Source: Ganoderma boninense (lineage: Eukaryota; Basidiomycota; Agaricomycetes; Polyporales; Polyporaceae). Taken from it: a stretch of 64,000 bases of DNA. Positions 1 to 11,892 of this stretch are shown piece after piece. The translations under genes were made by a program, and so were the position numbers. The DNA lies in NCBI GenBank assembly GCA_002900995.3, contig CM035304.1, positions 2,946,823-3,010,822 of the forward strand, given 5' to 3'. The notes below the pieces were generated by a model that was not told the origin of the DNA, searched no databases, and saw only the letters and a program-made list of their open reading frames with translations. Positions within the stretch are counted from its first letter, which is position 1. Each line of letters starts with the position of its first letter.

Positions 1-746
1 AACTTGTACAACCGCTTCGGGGATTCCACCTACCTGACCAACGCGCAGCAGGTAAGCATGAAACTAGGCCTGACCGTGAGCGAATGCTGACCCTGTGTTC
101 TGATAGACGTGGACTTGGCGTAAGCACGTCGCCGCCCGATAAGGATGCTAGAGATACTCAATCTTCTCATGTAGTCCTCAATTCCGGCATGCGCAACTCC
201 CAGGGCCTCTGGAACGACGGGTAAGCCGTCTCGCGCATCGACGTAGATGCACGGCGACTGACATCGCCTTCCAGCCTGACGAGCTCCTGCCAGAACAACG
301 GCCAGACGACCTGGACATACAACCAAGGCGTCGTCGCCTCGGGGCTCGCCGAGCTCTACCTCGCGACGGGCGACTCCTCCCTCCTCACGCAGGCGGAGAT
401 CACGCTCGACGCCGCGATCTCGCTCAAGACGCAGAACGGGATCCTCAAGGAGAGCTGCGACAACGCAGACCCGACGTCGACGTGCAACAACGACCAGGCG
501 ATGTTCAAGGGCCTCTGGATGAAGCACCTTCAGTTCTACCTCGACCGCGCGCCCGACCGCGTGTCGAAGTACGCGGACTTCATCGGGGCGCAGGAGTCGG
601 CCGTGTACCACTACGCGACGGGCGCGGACTGGACGGTGGGGAACGTGTGGTACGCGCCGAGCAATGGCGGGTCGCTGTTCACGGCGGAGACGCAGACGTC
701 GGGGCTCGCTGCGCATGTGTGCGCGGCGAAGTACGGGCCTTGCTGA
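1..746 (+). CDS. Glycoside hydrolase family 76 (alpha-1,6-mannanase type), 3' part
   Basis: The gene runs in from the left edge, so the N-terminus and the catalytic Asp pair known for GH76 are not visible. Exons 1-51, 107-119, 175-220 and 275-746 join in frame. They give an N-terminal stretch NLYNRFGDSTYLTNAQQ, then TWTWLLNSGM, GLWNDG and TWTYNQGVVASGLAELY, ending in CAAKYGPC and TGA. The WNDG and TWTYNQG blocks are typical of the (alpha/alpha)6 barrel of GH76 enzymes, which cleave alpha-1,6-mannan and in fungi act on cell-wall mannan or GPI-glycan. The four exons include one of only 13 nt. The C-terminus ends shortly after the barrel with no obvious GPI signal, so a secreted or cell-wall enzyme is likely. 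The start and any signal peptide lie outside the window. Confidence 0.85.
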
Positions 747-1064
747 AAGGCGGGCGTTAGGGATATGGATGATACCCAAGGTAGAGATGGGATGAATGGA
801 AGTTGCGTTGTTCTAGGATCATAGCACAACGCATGGCACGACTCATGGGAAACTCTACTCATTATTTGATACATAGGAATAAAATATACAAGGAGTGTAG
901 GGGAACAAAGGGGGGTGTGGCAGTCCATGCTGCAGCCTCGATGGGCAATCATGAGGTTCGTCGTCGTTCATCGTCTTCTGCGTGACCTTGTACGTTGTCC
1001 GCCGACCCATTCCGGTCGCGAAGCGATAAGGACGGGATGAGGATGGGGATCGGGTAGGTGGTCT

Positions 1065-1444
1065 TCACAAAAAGTTTGCAAATACAACAGCGGCGACGAC
1101 AGCCCCCGATGATACGGTCAGGGTGCGCGATGCGCCTGATGTTGACGCAGCATCGATGGCCTCGGTAGAGTTCGCCTGCAAAGGTGTTGGTGAGTTCGAG
1201 CGTGAGTTCCTTGTCAGATGGGACGAAGTCAACGTACTCCTTGGCAGCCCTGTGGTCCTGAGCACGCGGCGTTATGGTTTGCGGCGATGACGTTGGCCTG
1301 TTTCGAGTCGATGGGAGATGCGGCAACTGCACGATTCGTGAGCGCCTTGGCCTTGGGTTTGCCATGGGCCGGGATTGAAGGGTACATACCGTGACCGAGA
1401 GTGGAAGCGGCAAGCAAAAAGAGCGTGAGCGCGCGTGCGTACAT
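1065..1444 (-). CDS. Small secreted, probably GPI-anchored protein
   Basis: Two exons (1444-1238 and 1175-1065) are joined by a 62-nt GT-AG intron and give 105 residues. The product begins with MYARALTLFLLAASTLGHG, a clear signal peptide, and ends with TLTVSSGAVVAAVVFANFL, a hydrophobic tail after small residues as in GPI-attachment signals. The middle is short, with lysines, alanines and one Cys pair (ACSGPQGCQG). An in-frame ATG lies 33 nt upstream at 1477, but 1444 puts the signal peptide right at the N-terminus. I do not recognise a family. The gene is convergent with the GH76 gene, 3' end to 3' end. A surface role is inferred only from the two end signals. Reading through without the intron gives an unrelated frame, so the splice is the key assumption. 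Confidence 0.6.
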
Positions 1445-4400
1445 GATGAAGGCGATGTCGATGAGTGGTGGTATCACAGATGAGAGGTATACAGGTGTCG
1501 TCTGAGGACGGGACAGGAGAATGGAGCGGTTGGAGAGGGAGGCGGAGGAGCCTGAGGTCGGTCAACGAGTGAAGAGACAATGACCAACTTGATCCCTTTT
1601 TATACTGACCTTTCCCCGCCATCTTCCCCATCATCCTCGACGTTCTGGACGGTCCCCTTGTATTTTGCCGATGAGACCGTCGGGAAAGCTTGAAAGGGAT
1701 TGCCCATTTTGGATGCTCGCTTCAAGGTTCAGATCCACGTGGATAGCCTAGCGCCTGAAGGCTATTGGCTCAGCCCCTGCTCAGCTCAGCCCTCGGCCGT
1801 GGCGGGCTTAGCGCTGCAGTGCGAACTTCATCATGAGGCCGGAGCCCTCGACCTTGTACTACTACTTGCCTCCTTGTACTAATCACACATGCCGTGTAAA
1901 AGTCTGTTAGGTCAATGGTCCATTGTTCTTCGCTTACCAACACGGTATTATTCACCGACTCGGAGTTCAGGAGACAGTAGTAAGTAAGTGTAATGAATCT
2001 CATCATAAGTACCTGACAGGTACGGCGACTGTGACTGCCCAGTACGTGCCGTATGTTGGATGTTTCATGAAGGCTGTGGTCCCACTCCTCCAAACCGAAC
2101 TCGTCGCAGAACTCAACACGAAAACATTGTTAAAGGTACTTATCTATATAACGATCAACAATTTTGGGGTCAATCTGTGAGTAAATACATTGAACTGTTC
2201 TCCGACGGTCTGAAGCGCAGCGACCGCAACCTAGACCAGCATTGAGGAGGGCAGCTCTCCCTGGCGCGTGCAGGTGCGAAACACCAAGTAGACACCGCGC
2301 TTTCCGGCCTTCCCAATTGCAATATCGAGGCTCGCCCGCGGTCGAGCATACGCGCGACGCCGACGAAGCTGACAAACACGCGCAGCTGCGCCTGAACTTG
2401 GCCTCGCGACGCGTCACCCTGGACCTCTGGAAGCTCACGTCTGACGCGCCTCAGTTGTGTATAGAGCTGTGGAAGGGCCTCTGGAGCCGTTGTTTGCGCG
2501 CGGGAAGCCCGTCGGCAGGCGTCGGTACGAGGGTAGACAGGGCGTTTCAAAGATGCACCGTCCACTATATCGAAGACAGAGTCGCCTTATGGGTGCTCCG
2601 CGGCTGTGTCCAGGGTGGGGAATGGAAGCTGACCGTTGAGTGGCGAGTTCCTCGAGCGCAGAACGACTGCGAGTTGTCGTACTGCGTCGCAGCCGTATAG
2701 AGCCCCACGCACGCCGACTGGGAGTTCGCGGCCTCGGGGGCCGTGCAGGAGATGCAGGCGCGCCATGGCGCGCACACAAAAGGCGCATAGGGAGGGTAGG
2801 ACGACGCGAGGCTTGGGCGACGGTGCTGCTCCTCCTGGGGCCGATCTGGAGAGTTGCGACGAGGTCGTCAGCCGTTTGGTCACTGAGCCCGGGTTATCGC
2901 GACTGAAATAGGCGGCCGGGGAGATGGTCGTCCTCGTCCTCGCGCATGACGCGACGGAAAATGGTGCACAGATCTGGATGGGGCAGTCAGCCTACTGAAG
3001 ACGACTTCGCGGAGGGGTGCTGCCGCAGAGTCTGGAGTTGTCGGAGAGAGAACGGTGATGAAGGAGGTGCAGGAATGGGTCTAGGGATGGTAGGAATGGG
3101 GTATGCGAAGACCGTAATGCGAGTAGAAGGCGCCATGTAGACGAGAGGGCCGAGAACGGGTGCTGAGCCGGCTCAGTCGATGGTGAGTCCTCGAGCACTG
3201 GTTTCCGGAAGCCGCGAAGCCGTCGACGGAGAAGCAGCGCCGTTCACAGGGCTCTGTAGTGGGAGTGTGGCTAGCATCGTAAGGAGGGTACATGGGCGGA
3301 AATTGGCTCACAAGCGAGAGCACAATGGGCATCCGACACCTCTTCCATGCTCGTGGAGGGTGTATGGCCCAGGGACCGCCCGCAGCTGAACCGTCATCTC
3401 GTTTCAGCAAAATAGAGGTAACAACGTATGGAGAACCTTACACACCACGGATGCGACTGGGGGTTAGGAGTGAGCTCGTCTTGACATGGAGGAGCATGAT
3501 GAATCTAAGCAGACAGCCAGTCTCCATATGATCATGGCCTTCATACACTGTATGGTGGCCACTTACGGAAACACGACATGCATCGTCTGGGAGGCAGGTG
3601 TCTCGCCTTGGATGGGTAGGCATGTTTGGGTCGATGGTGCCGTCGTCCGTGGTACGTACGTATTCGATGTGCGGGGGAGTCGGAGAGCGTCGGTATGACA
3701 GATAGTCGTGGCCGTGTACGTTGCGGCTACCGGGGAAGAATAGAGGCCTGGCCGCAGAGTAAGTAGCGACCATGAGTGGGTCGCTGCGTTTCCAACGCGA
3801 TAAGGGGGTTGTGCAGGCCGCTCTGAAGAAAACCTGCAGGAGGGTCATCAGAGCGCTGATCGTTGAATGACGGTCGCGAGACTTTCTGAACAATGATACG
3901 CACTTTGTAAGCCCTAGCAGGCGAGCGACGGACCGGGAAACCCTTCGGGGAACGCGGTGAAAAGTGGGAGGTGACTAATGTCAGCTGCTTCCATGGCTGA
4001 GATCCTGGTAAATGGAATGCCATATTGGCGGAGTGACTGTGGCGATCGCAAGGATTGAGGTTAAGGATAACAGGAAGTAGTGAGGGTGGATCGGGTGGCA
4101 TCGTACATGCGTCGACGGAGTTGGATGCTTACCTCGGTGGTGGTCCACCTTCTCTTATACTACAGTTGTAGAATAAACCGCATTCTACAGAACGTCGTAA
4201 TTGGGCATGAAGGATCTTTATTGACACAAAGGGGATTGGCATGAGCGCTGAGCGGACTCGACGATTTGACAATATGCTTGCCTGGCACATACCTGAAGAA
4301 TCCCAAAAGCGACTTTACTTGATGAGACCGCGATGTCGAATCGAACTTCCTCTACTAATGATTTCTTTGATCACTCTTACAATCATGATACTGCCTTCAA

Positions 4401-6017
4401 CAGTGCTCAGAATGGGGCTTCGATCCGTGAATGTCAGTTGCTCCATACTGGACAGTGGATTAGAAATCGTATCCCCAGTGAGAAAGAGTCACAAACGGCC
4501 AGAACTGTGGACCTGTTTGTTGCACCGTGTCAGTAGTACTAGTAATGCGTGCCCGGGCTGGAAGATGGTGGCCCCAAACAGGGCTGAGGACAGCGGCTAC
4601 GATATTGTTTAAGATCACGTGCTTCCGCTTGAGTGGCCAAGCGCCTTGCGAGAGGCGACGGGTTCATGGATGCGCCTTGGATCGTCTCTATCCTCTTTGA
4701 CTGCTTCGTCTTTCTTGCCAACACTGCTTTCATGTCACCTCTACCTGGGAATGGACGCATGAGCGGCAAGACGGGCGTCGGGCGGGCATAAAGGACGACC
4801 TTTGGACAAGCCGTCAGCATCGGGATGACCTGGTGACTTTGTAGTAACGGTGGCCGGTGCGCATGCATGTAGTGAACGTGGCGCATTTGAAGGTCTCGTT
4901 GAGAATTCTTGGTAAATTGGGCACCATGCTTTTATCGGAGCTGGCATACAGCAGTCGCAGAAGGATTGGAGGTGGCCAGTCGCATCTTCAGCCAGACTCA
5001 ACTTGGACGCCTCTGTAAGTTTACTCTACTGTTCCTTTCTCTCTCTCTCGCTAGACGCTCCTTCGTCTCCCTGACTTCTAAGTTCCGTCTGCCAGCGGTC
5101 CCCAGCGGTACACATCTTGAGTTGGATTTAGCCCGAACGACCGGGTCATGCTCCGTTCCTGCCAGTGCTACCCATCTTACTGAGACCCAAAATTTTCATT
5201 AGGCTTGCCATCCCCCGCCATACATAGGTCATCTCTCATTCTTGAGGTGAGTTACATCGCCTTCGCCCAGAATGTGTTTTGTTTTATGACAATGCAACTT
5301 ATCGCCAAGCAGTGCCATTCACTGCACGCAGTGCTTTGCCTTCGTTTGTTTAATGTAGATCTCGCTTATCCCCCAGAACATCTCCGCCCACACATACTGT
5401 CCCGCCCACGGAGACATCTGACTGATGGCGTTCCGCCATCGGCATTTTCAAAAAAGCGTCTCCTTGACTTCTTCCTCCGAGGACATCTCTTCCCGGCCTC
5501 GGCTCCACAAGCTCGAAATAGCGTATATGCACGTCATGATTCTCAAGAGCGTATATGGGTGGTCCTCTCCCCAGAGCTCTCTCGTCCTACCTTCCAAGTT
5601 CCGGCTTTCCACTTCGATATTCGCAGATAGTCGCCAGGAGTTGCGTCATCCGACCTCCCGCGGCGCTCGAACCCCACGGCCGTTGTGCGGGCCCCCACTG
5701 CACGCGAAGCAATCTGCGGTGAAGCTCTTACATGCCTAGATTTCTACCACCGGTGTTGCCTTATCGGTGCGATGCCCCGTTCCGCCGGACGGTGCGATTG
5801 GCTCACATGCCGCCGTGTGGCTCCTCCCGTGCCTCATGCATGCGCGTTCCATGCCTACGTCCGACGGGATTGGCTTTTGAATGCGCGTTAAGGCGCCCTG
5901 GTGCTGCTACCGGGCCAATCGTCCAGCGCATCGCTGTCAAGATTCAAAACCTTCCTGTCTCTTCGGTACATATGCCGACCCCCCTCAGAGCGGTCTCGAG
6001 CTGCCCCCTTCCTTGAA
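1445..6017. other. Gene-poor stretch of 4.6 kb
   Basis: I see no gene I can support here. Open frames exist on both strands, for example 152 codons at 2242-2700 on plus and 151 codons at 3438-3893 on minus. They lack family signatures, overlap each other in several frames as expected of GC-rich DNA, and do not splice into longer products. The part near 5000-6017 is pyrimidine-rich and probably holds the promoter and 5' leader of the next gene. Old decayed genes cannot be excluded. Confidence 0.5.
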
Positions 6018-8324
6018 ATGGCTTCTGTCCCGTCCATCGACGATACGCTTGGTGCTGTGCTCATCGGCACCTATATCTCCCTGATGTATATCTTCCTTCT
6101 ATCGAGTCGTACTAGGTGTGCCGTTACTGACATGGCTCGCCGTGCAGACTTTTCGGATTGGCGTTGCACCAGGCGTACGAGTACTACGTAAATTACCCGT
6201 ACGATAAGCGATGTTTGAAGATCTACGTGAGTATGCCCGAAATGCACAAGTCGGTCGTCACTGATATTCACTATCATCAGGTTGCGGTGGTCCTGTGAGC
6301 AGCTCTCCAGATCATTATGCTAGTCCATGGCATGACACCCCGCAATCGCAGTTTCCTTGAACTTGCATGTACCGTCTTCACCATGCACATATGGTGCGTA
6401 CTCCTCTCGTTTGGCGGTCGCGGCTCGTAGATGACTGGCATGCCACCCAAAGCTACTACTACGCTGTCACGAAGTATGGCGATTTAGCCAGCCTTGCTGT
6501 GATTACATGGTACGTTCTTGTTCACGGCCTCTCGCAGCACCGCTAGCAATGACACTCGGGCAGGTCCCCATTAGTATGTATTCCCGTCTCTTCGACGTTA
6601 CTCCTGATCTCATGCACAATCAGGTATTAGCGATTGTTGGTGTGAGTGAGCCCATCTCCGGCATCTAAAAGGCCGTGCTGAATCCTTCGCTGCAGTCTAT
6701 CATGGTCGTGCTCAGCCAGTGGTGCGTACTGCGTCTCACTGCCTCGTTGCTTCTTATCCTGATATCCAACTCAGCTTCTTCTTGCATCGCGTTTGGCTCA
6801 GTGAGTACCCAGTCGAGTCACTGCGGCGCCACTCCTCCTGAAGAGCTTGCTAGTTGGACGTCGATACAGGCTGATCGTCGTCATCGCAGTGAGTGGCATG
6901 CCTGAGTCGGCGGGGGAGAGGACAGTAAGTACAAGCACAATAGTTCTTGTTCATGATGCTGGAACTCGGCGTGTGCTTCGGTAAGTTCCTCCCACGTTCC
7001 TATTCATGTCAGGAAGAGGTGCTCATCGTGGAGTAGCGTATACCGTCTTCGGGTGGGTGCATCCTCGTTTTCTGTGAACCGTCCTTAACACCCGCACTGG
7101 CAGGCTGAGGCTGAAGACATGGGCCGGTATGACTCAATGGGTGGTGGGTTGTCGTCCGAGTCGCGCTTCGTCTCCTCCATGCCCCTGACATTTGCGGACC
7201 CGAACGGGATATCTAGTGGCTCGTCTCGGTGCACAACGCAGCATCCGCGGTGGCGGACCTCCTTGTCACATGGGTCCTGATATACACGCTCCGGCAAAAC
7301 CAGAAGCGTAGCATGCAGCGGTGTGTATTTGTGTCCCGCCTGTCCAGACTTGGACGTGCACCGTGCTGATTGGTCTGATCGTGCAGGACGAACGACATGA
7401 TCAACGACCTGATCCTCTACGCTGTCAGCACAGGTTCGCCCACTTCTTCATTCGTCGCTTACGTTTGGTCTGAGGCCGTCTATCAGGTCTAATTACTGGG
7501 TGCGTCGAGCAGTCACTTCGTTGCATGGACCGGCATTCCGACGCTGAGCGCACTCCGGCTGCAGCGTGTACAACGTCGTCTGTTTCATAATGGTTAGCAT
7601 GCACGCTTAGCTGTCTCCGCTCTAGTGTGATAACGGCCTTGTGTCTTGTCATCACCGCAGTCCATCGCGCTGCCACAAACGCTGCTGTATTGGGCGACGG
7701 TCTTGGTCGGGCTGAAACGTGCGTGTCTCTCTCCCCCGGAACTCGTACCACTTTCCATCTCACGCCCTCCTGACACCACCATGCCGCGCCCGCCCAGTGT
7801 ACTCTAACTCCCTTCTTGCTGCGTACGTACAGCGCCGCTCTCCGTTCACTCTGTCACCGTCGCGCTCACCTGACGCTCGCTCGATGCGTATGTGTATAGA
7901 CTCAATTCGCGCAAGTCCATCTCCGCGCGCCACCCTGCCGGCGTGACAGACACGTCGCCGTTCGGCGTCAGCATCCGACCTGGGGACTCGATGGAGCTCT
8001 CGAAGTCCACGGGCACGCGACACACCCTCCAGGTGGGTCCGCGCCCCTTTGCTGCTGCTGTCGGCCAATGCTGCGATGACTGGGTACTGAGTACTGAGTG
8101 CCGGTGGACAGGCTCGACCCTGCCAGGACTCGTTGTCCGACGTGCTGCAGGACGACGCCGACGACCCGCGACTTGACTTGGGGGGCGCGAGGTCGACGGA
8201 GGGTGGGTGCACGGCGCTGGAGGTGAAGATCACGCGCGAGGTCATCCACGATCCGGAGTTGTGCGACTCGCCACTGGGAGACTCGGTGAAGGGCGACGCG
8301 GACAGCGGCTTGTGCGTCGTGTAG
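6018..8324 (+). CDS. DUF6534-type multi-pass membrane protein with 21 exons
   Basis: Twenty-one exons close exactly in frame to 364 residues: 6018-6085, 6148-6226, 6281-6294, 6352-6393, 6453-6509, 6564-6573, 6624-6641, 6696-6721, 6775-6800, 6854-6888, 6944-6980, 7013-7052, 7106-7142, 7217-7320, 7387-7433, 7487-7499, 7565-7592, 7661-7718, 7798-7822, 7900-8032 and 8127-8324. Several are microexons (10, 13, 14 and 18 nt). Signatures of the agaricomycete DUF6534 family appear in order: DDTLGAVLIGTYISLILFG, HQAYEYY, MHICYYYAVTKYGD, FFLHRVW, NAASAVADLLVTWVLIYTL, NDMINDLILYAVSTG and KLYSNSLLAALNSRKS, then a polar tail with LEVKITREVI. About seven hydrophobic helices are predicted, with a cytoplasmic tail of roughly 110 residues. 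The function of the family is unknown; a receptor-like role is only a guess from topology. The alternative start in exon 1 is not supported. Confidence 0.85.
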
Positions 8325-9367
8325 ACGTAGGGGCAAGATGTTTGGCGCAGAGGGGAGGGCTCGGAAGGAGGGCGAGTGATCTTTGCGTGTGCCCTGTGTG
8401 CGTATTGCCAGTGGAGCTGAGGAACGAGGGCGGCCGATCCTTTCGTTCTTGCGTATCGTAGATGTACAGTTACAGTAGGACGGAACGTCTGTAAGTTGTG
8501 AGTAATGTGTACGTTAGCGTTGGCCGGTACCACATAATTTGTAGAACTCAGGCCTCAGTCTTCTGCCGCAGGCATGCAGTGGGTTTTAGGATAGGTCGGT
8601 AGGCTCAGCTTGACAGCATGTTCAGGCCGCGGGTCGCCCGGGAAGGAGTTCCGAATTCTGCCGATCAGCCCTTGGGCGCCAACACCTTACACTTCGAGTC
8701 AGCTCTTTGCTTTCCAACTGCCACGCGCTTGCAGTGCCGTCATGTACCGCCATACCGTCGACGTCTACAATGCTTTGCTTTGATTCAATATGTGACTTGC
8801 ATATCTTGCTGAGGTACAGGCTAGAGGGTGACGCTGGAGGATGAGGCCGTCTACACTTTCCAAGGACGGTATGAAGTAAGTAGCTGACAGACTCGAAATG
8901 GGGACCATTGAATCTGAAAGTCATTCCAGCCGCTAGAGACTCAGAGAGACTCTCGTAATACAAGTTTTCCTTTGAACCTCCCTTAACAAGTGTCTCCGAC
9001 CGTATTATGGAAGGACCTACAGGAGTTGCCACTCCTATACCGTAATCGGCGTATCCTGGTTATGGTGTCGGCCCGACTGGCTTCTCCACGGGAGTTTCCC
9101 TGACCGTGGCCTTCCCAGATACTTAACTGAGATATCCCCACCGCATTCTCCGCCTTTTCTCCACCAAACCGAGACAGTTCTGACGAAATCCGGTCGGCGG
9201 AAGCATCGGGTACAGTCACGGGTTGCCCGAGAATGGCAGGGTTCAGGAAAAGCTGGCGTTCCTCGGTCTCGGTGGGTATAACGTCAACGTCAGTGGTATC
9301 GACCTATCGTCGTTGCCCCCTAGAGACTGCTCTTCCGCTTACATCTGGACGCAGACAGCTCGTCTAT
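8325..9367. other. Intergenic, no gene seen
   Basis: About 1 kb between the DUF6534 gene and the P450 gene. The open frames on minus (8622-9032 and 8983-9219) show no recognisable motif. The right part presumably holds the P450 promoter and leader; the P450 frame is open upstream to 9233, but the hydrophobic N-terminal anchor begins at the ATG at 9368. Confidence 0.5.
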
Positions 9368-11519
9368 ATGATCGTCAAGGCCGTTGCTCTCGGCGTGGTG
9401 AGTCTTCTTCGTGTCGAACTGCCATTCATCATTAGTGAGCTGATTTCGTGGTGCCGCCGGCAGCTGACCCACGCAATCTTCCACCACTCTCGCCCGACTG
9501 CACCTCTTGTACCTCTGCTTCTTACCGGCAGTGTACTGGGATGGACCGTGGTCTCGCCCCTTTCCATGCCCTGGGTTGCAAGTGAGGCCGCACTAGCTGT
9601 CGTCGCCTACGTCATCGTGCTCTTTGCATCCGTCACTATCTATAGGCTCTCGCCCTTCCATCCTCTCGCTGGATATCCAGGTCCGACACTCGCAAAGGTC
9701 ACGAAGCTATGGGGAGCGTGGAACACCTGGAAAGGAGACCAGCATCATGTCTGGATGCGCTTGCACCGCAAATATGGGCCGTTCGTGCGCACAGGTAGAA
9801 TGCTACATGCTCAATTGTTTCAGCTCCTCTGTACTAACATGCTCGGCGTAGGTCCCAACGAGCTGTTTGTCGTGGATGTTAAAGCGTGGTGGACGTGTTT
9901 GGGGCTGGAGGCATACCGAAGGGTGAATGTGAGTGTTCAAGCTTGTCACGGTCTCAACTGTGTCGGTTGGGTGTCCAACAATCATGTTGATTGCCTTTGC
10001 TTATGTTGAACGTAGACTATAGCTCCCGGAGAGATCCGTCTATTCCACAGACTCTGCTCGCTATGTCCGGCGAAGACCATGACAATCGGCGGCGGCTCTG
10101 GAATCGCGGCATGAGCAACGAGAGCCTGGTGGAGTACGAAACTGTGGTCGTCAAGCGAGCAGGGCAGCTCGTCGACAGGCTGAGGCAAGAATCGCGACGA
10201 GGACAGAAGGTCGTGGACATCGTGCAGTGGATAAATTTCTTCACGTTCGATTTCATGGGAGACATGGCGTACGTAGTCAGTTTCTATCCAGTCGGTTCAG
10301 AGAATGCATCTCACCATTCCCTTCCACTTCCCTTACTCCGATAGGTTCGGAGGCGGCTACAATCTGTTGGAAGAAGGCCGAGATGAGAAGGGGGTGTGGA
10401 ATACCCTGAACCGATTCGTTCTGCGCGTTTTGTGGCATTTTCGGATAGTTCCATGGGCTGATGGTCTTCTTTCGCACAGTGCAACGGCGGTTATCGGGCA
10501 TATTCCGTGGGCCCACGACGCACTGATAAAGCTCCCCTTCATTTCGCACGATCTCGTCGCGTTCAGGAGGATCGGCCAGGCTAACGCGGCTGCGCGCCAC
10601 CAGGCAGGCGCGAAGGTCAAAGATCTGTGGTATCATCTCGTACGTCTTCGCGTCTCCGCCGTTTGACCCCTACATTGCTTATGGTGTTCTCCACCACGCG
10701 ATTCTTAGTCGGATGAAGCGGAGCTTGAGAAGACGCGTCCATCTGTGCGCGACGTCATCGCCGATGGTGCGCTCGCGATGATCGCGGGCGCGGATACGAC
10801 GTCATCTGCGCTATCCTCATTTCTTTACTACATGCTCTGCAATCCGGCGTGCTACGAGCGGCTGAGAGACGAGATTGATAAGGTGTATCCTCCCGGTGCA
10901 GACCCGATGGACACCAGCAAGCACAATCAGTTGGTTTGGACGAACGCGTGTCTGTGAGTGTGCGTCAGGTGGAAGCGCACTGCAATCTTGACGAAATTCG
11001 CGCAGCAACGAGACCCTCAGGCTCGCGCCTCCCCTTCCTACGAATGGACCGCGCCAGGTGCCGTACAACTCGCAAGGCGCGACTATTGCCGAGCGGTGCG
11101 TGTTCGCCTTGTCTTGTCCTGCTTCACGCCTGACGCCGCTGCTCGCGCCCAGGTACGTGCCCCCAGGGACACAAGTATACGTCCCGCCGTACATCCTCCA
11201 CCGTGACCCGCGCTTCTTCTCTCCCTCGCCCGACGTGTTCCTCCCCGCTCGCTGGCTCTCCGCGGAGGACGGCGCGCCTGCTGGAAACGTGCTAGACCGG
11301 ACCGCGTTCATCCCGTTCTCGTACGGGCCCGCGAACTGCGTGGGGCGGCAGCTCGCGCGCATGGAGATGCGCATGGTCGTGAGCGTGCTCGTGCAGAAGT
11401 TCGACTTTGCGTTCGCGGAGGGGTTCGATCGCGAGGGCTGGTTGGGGACGGTGCACGACCATCTGGTGTTGACGAGGGGTCCGTTGATGTTGAAGGTTAC
11501 TGAGCGGGTGGGGGCGTGA
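9368..11519 (+). CDS. Cytochrome P450 monooxygenase with an apparent one-base frameshift
   Basis: Exons 9368-9794, 9852-9928, 10016-10268, 10345-10639, 10709-10953, 11006-11095 and 11153-11519 give an almost complete microsomal P450. In order come an N-terminal membrane anchor, FHPLAGYPGPTLAKVTKLW, the oxygen-binding helix motif AGADTTS, the ExxR motif as ETLR at the start of exon 6, and the haem loop FSYGPANCVGR near 11316-11348 with its Cys ligand. The enzyme should insert oxygen into a small hydrophobic substrate at the ER, but the substrate cannot be predicted. In exon 2 the frame from PNELFVVDVKA does not match the frame that reads VDVFGAGGIPKG and joins exon 3, so one base appears to be missing near 9885-9895. 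As written the product would stop early. This is either a recent pseudogene or a sequence error. Confidence 0.85.
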
Positions 11520-11892
11520 TGAAGAAGGGTGTTGTTGGTGAAGTCGTTCGTCGTTTTAAGCTACCTTTATCATCGGACTGAGCCCTTCTCCAGCATGCTA
11601 GGATTTTTTGATCAGATGTCTAGTGCGTTAATATTAGCGCTGGGAAGTTGGAACCGACGACAATGTTACGACGTCTCTCCGTTCGAACAGGCATTGATTC
11701 ACATTGATTCAGATGTGCCGTTATAGACCACTGCGAGTGTAGGACCGTGGGGACTTCGTGCTACTTACGCGTGTACATCACTCGGGTCACGGTTCAACGC
11801 AGAGAGTTGGCGCCCACGTTGTGCCACTCTTCCCCGAACAACAACCATCGAAACACTTCCCTACCCTTTCCTCCCCGTTCTCCGTCCGCAAA
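11520..11892. other. Intergenic, upstream of FunK1 copy 1
   Basis: This 373-bp spacer holds no gene. Its right end is pyrimidine-rich (many CCCTTTCC-like runs), which matches the leaders in front of FunK1 copies 2 and 3 and suggests it was duplicated together with the kinase unit. Confidence 0.45.

Noticed and set aside
30..779. Long minus-strand open frame of 249 codons
   Set aside because: It lies opposite the spliced GH76 exons, is Arg/Val-rich as expected for the antisense of GC-rich codons, and has no motif.
2242..2911. Overlapping open frames on both strands, one faintly F-box-like
   Set aside because: No family block holds beyond a few residues and no splice model extends it.
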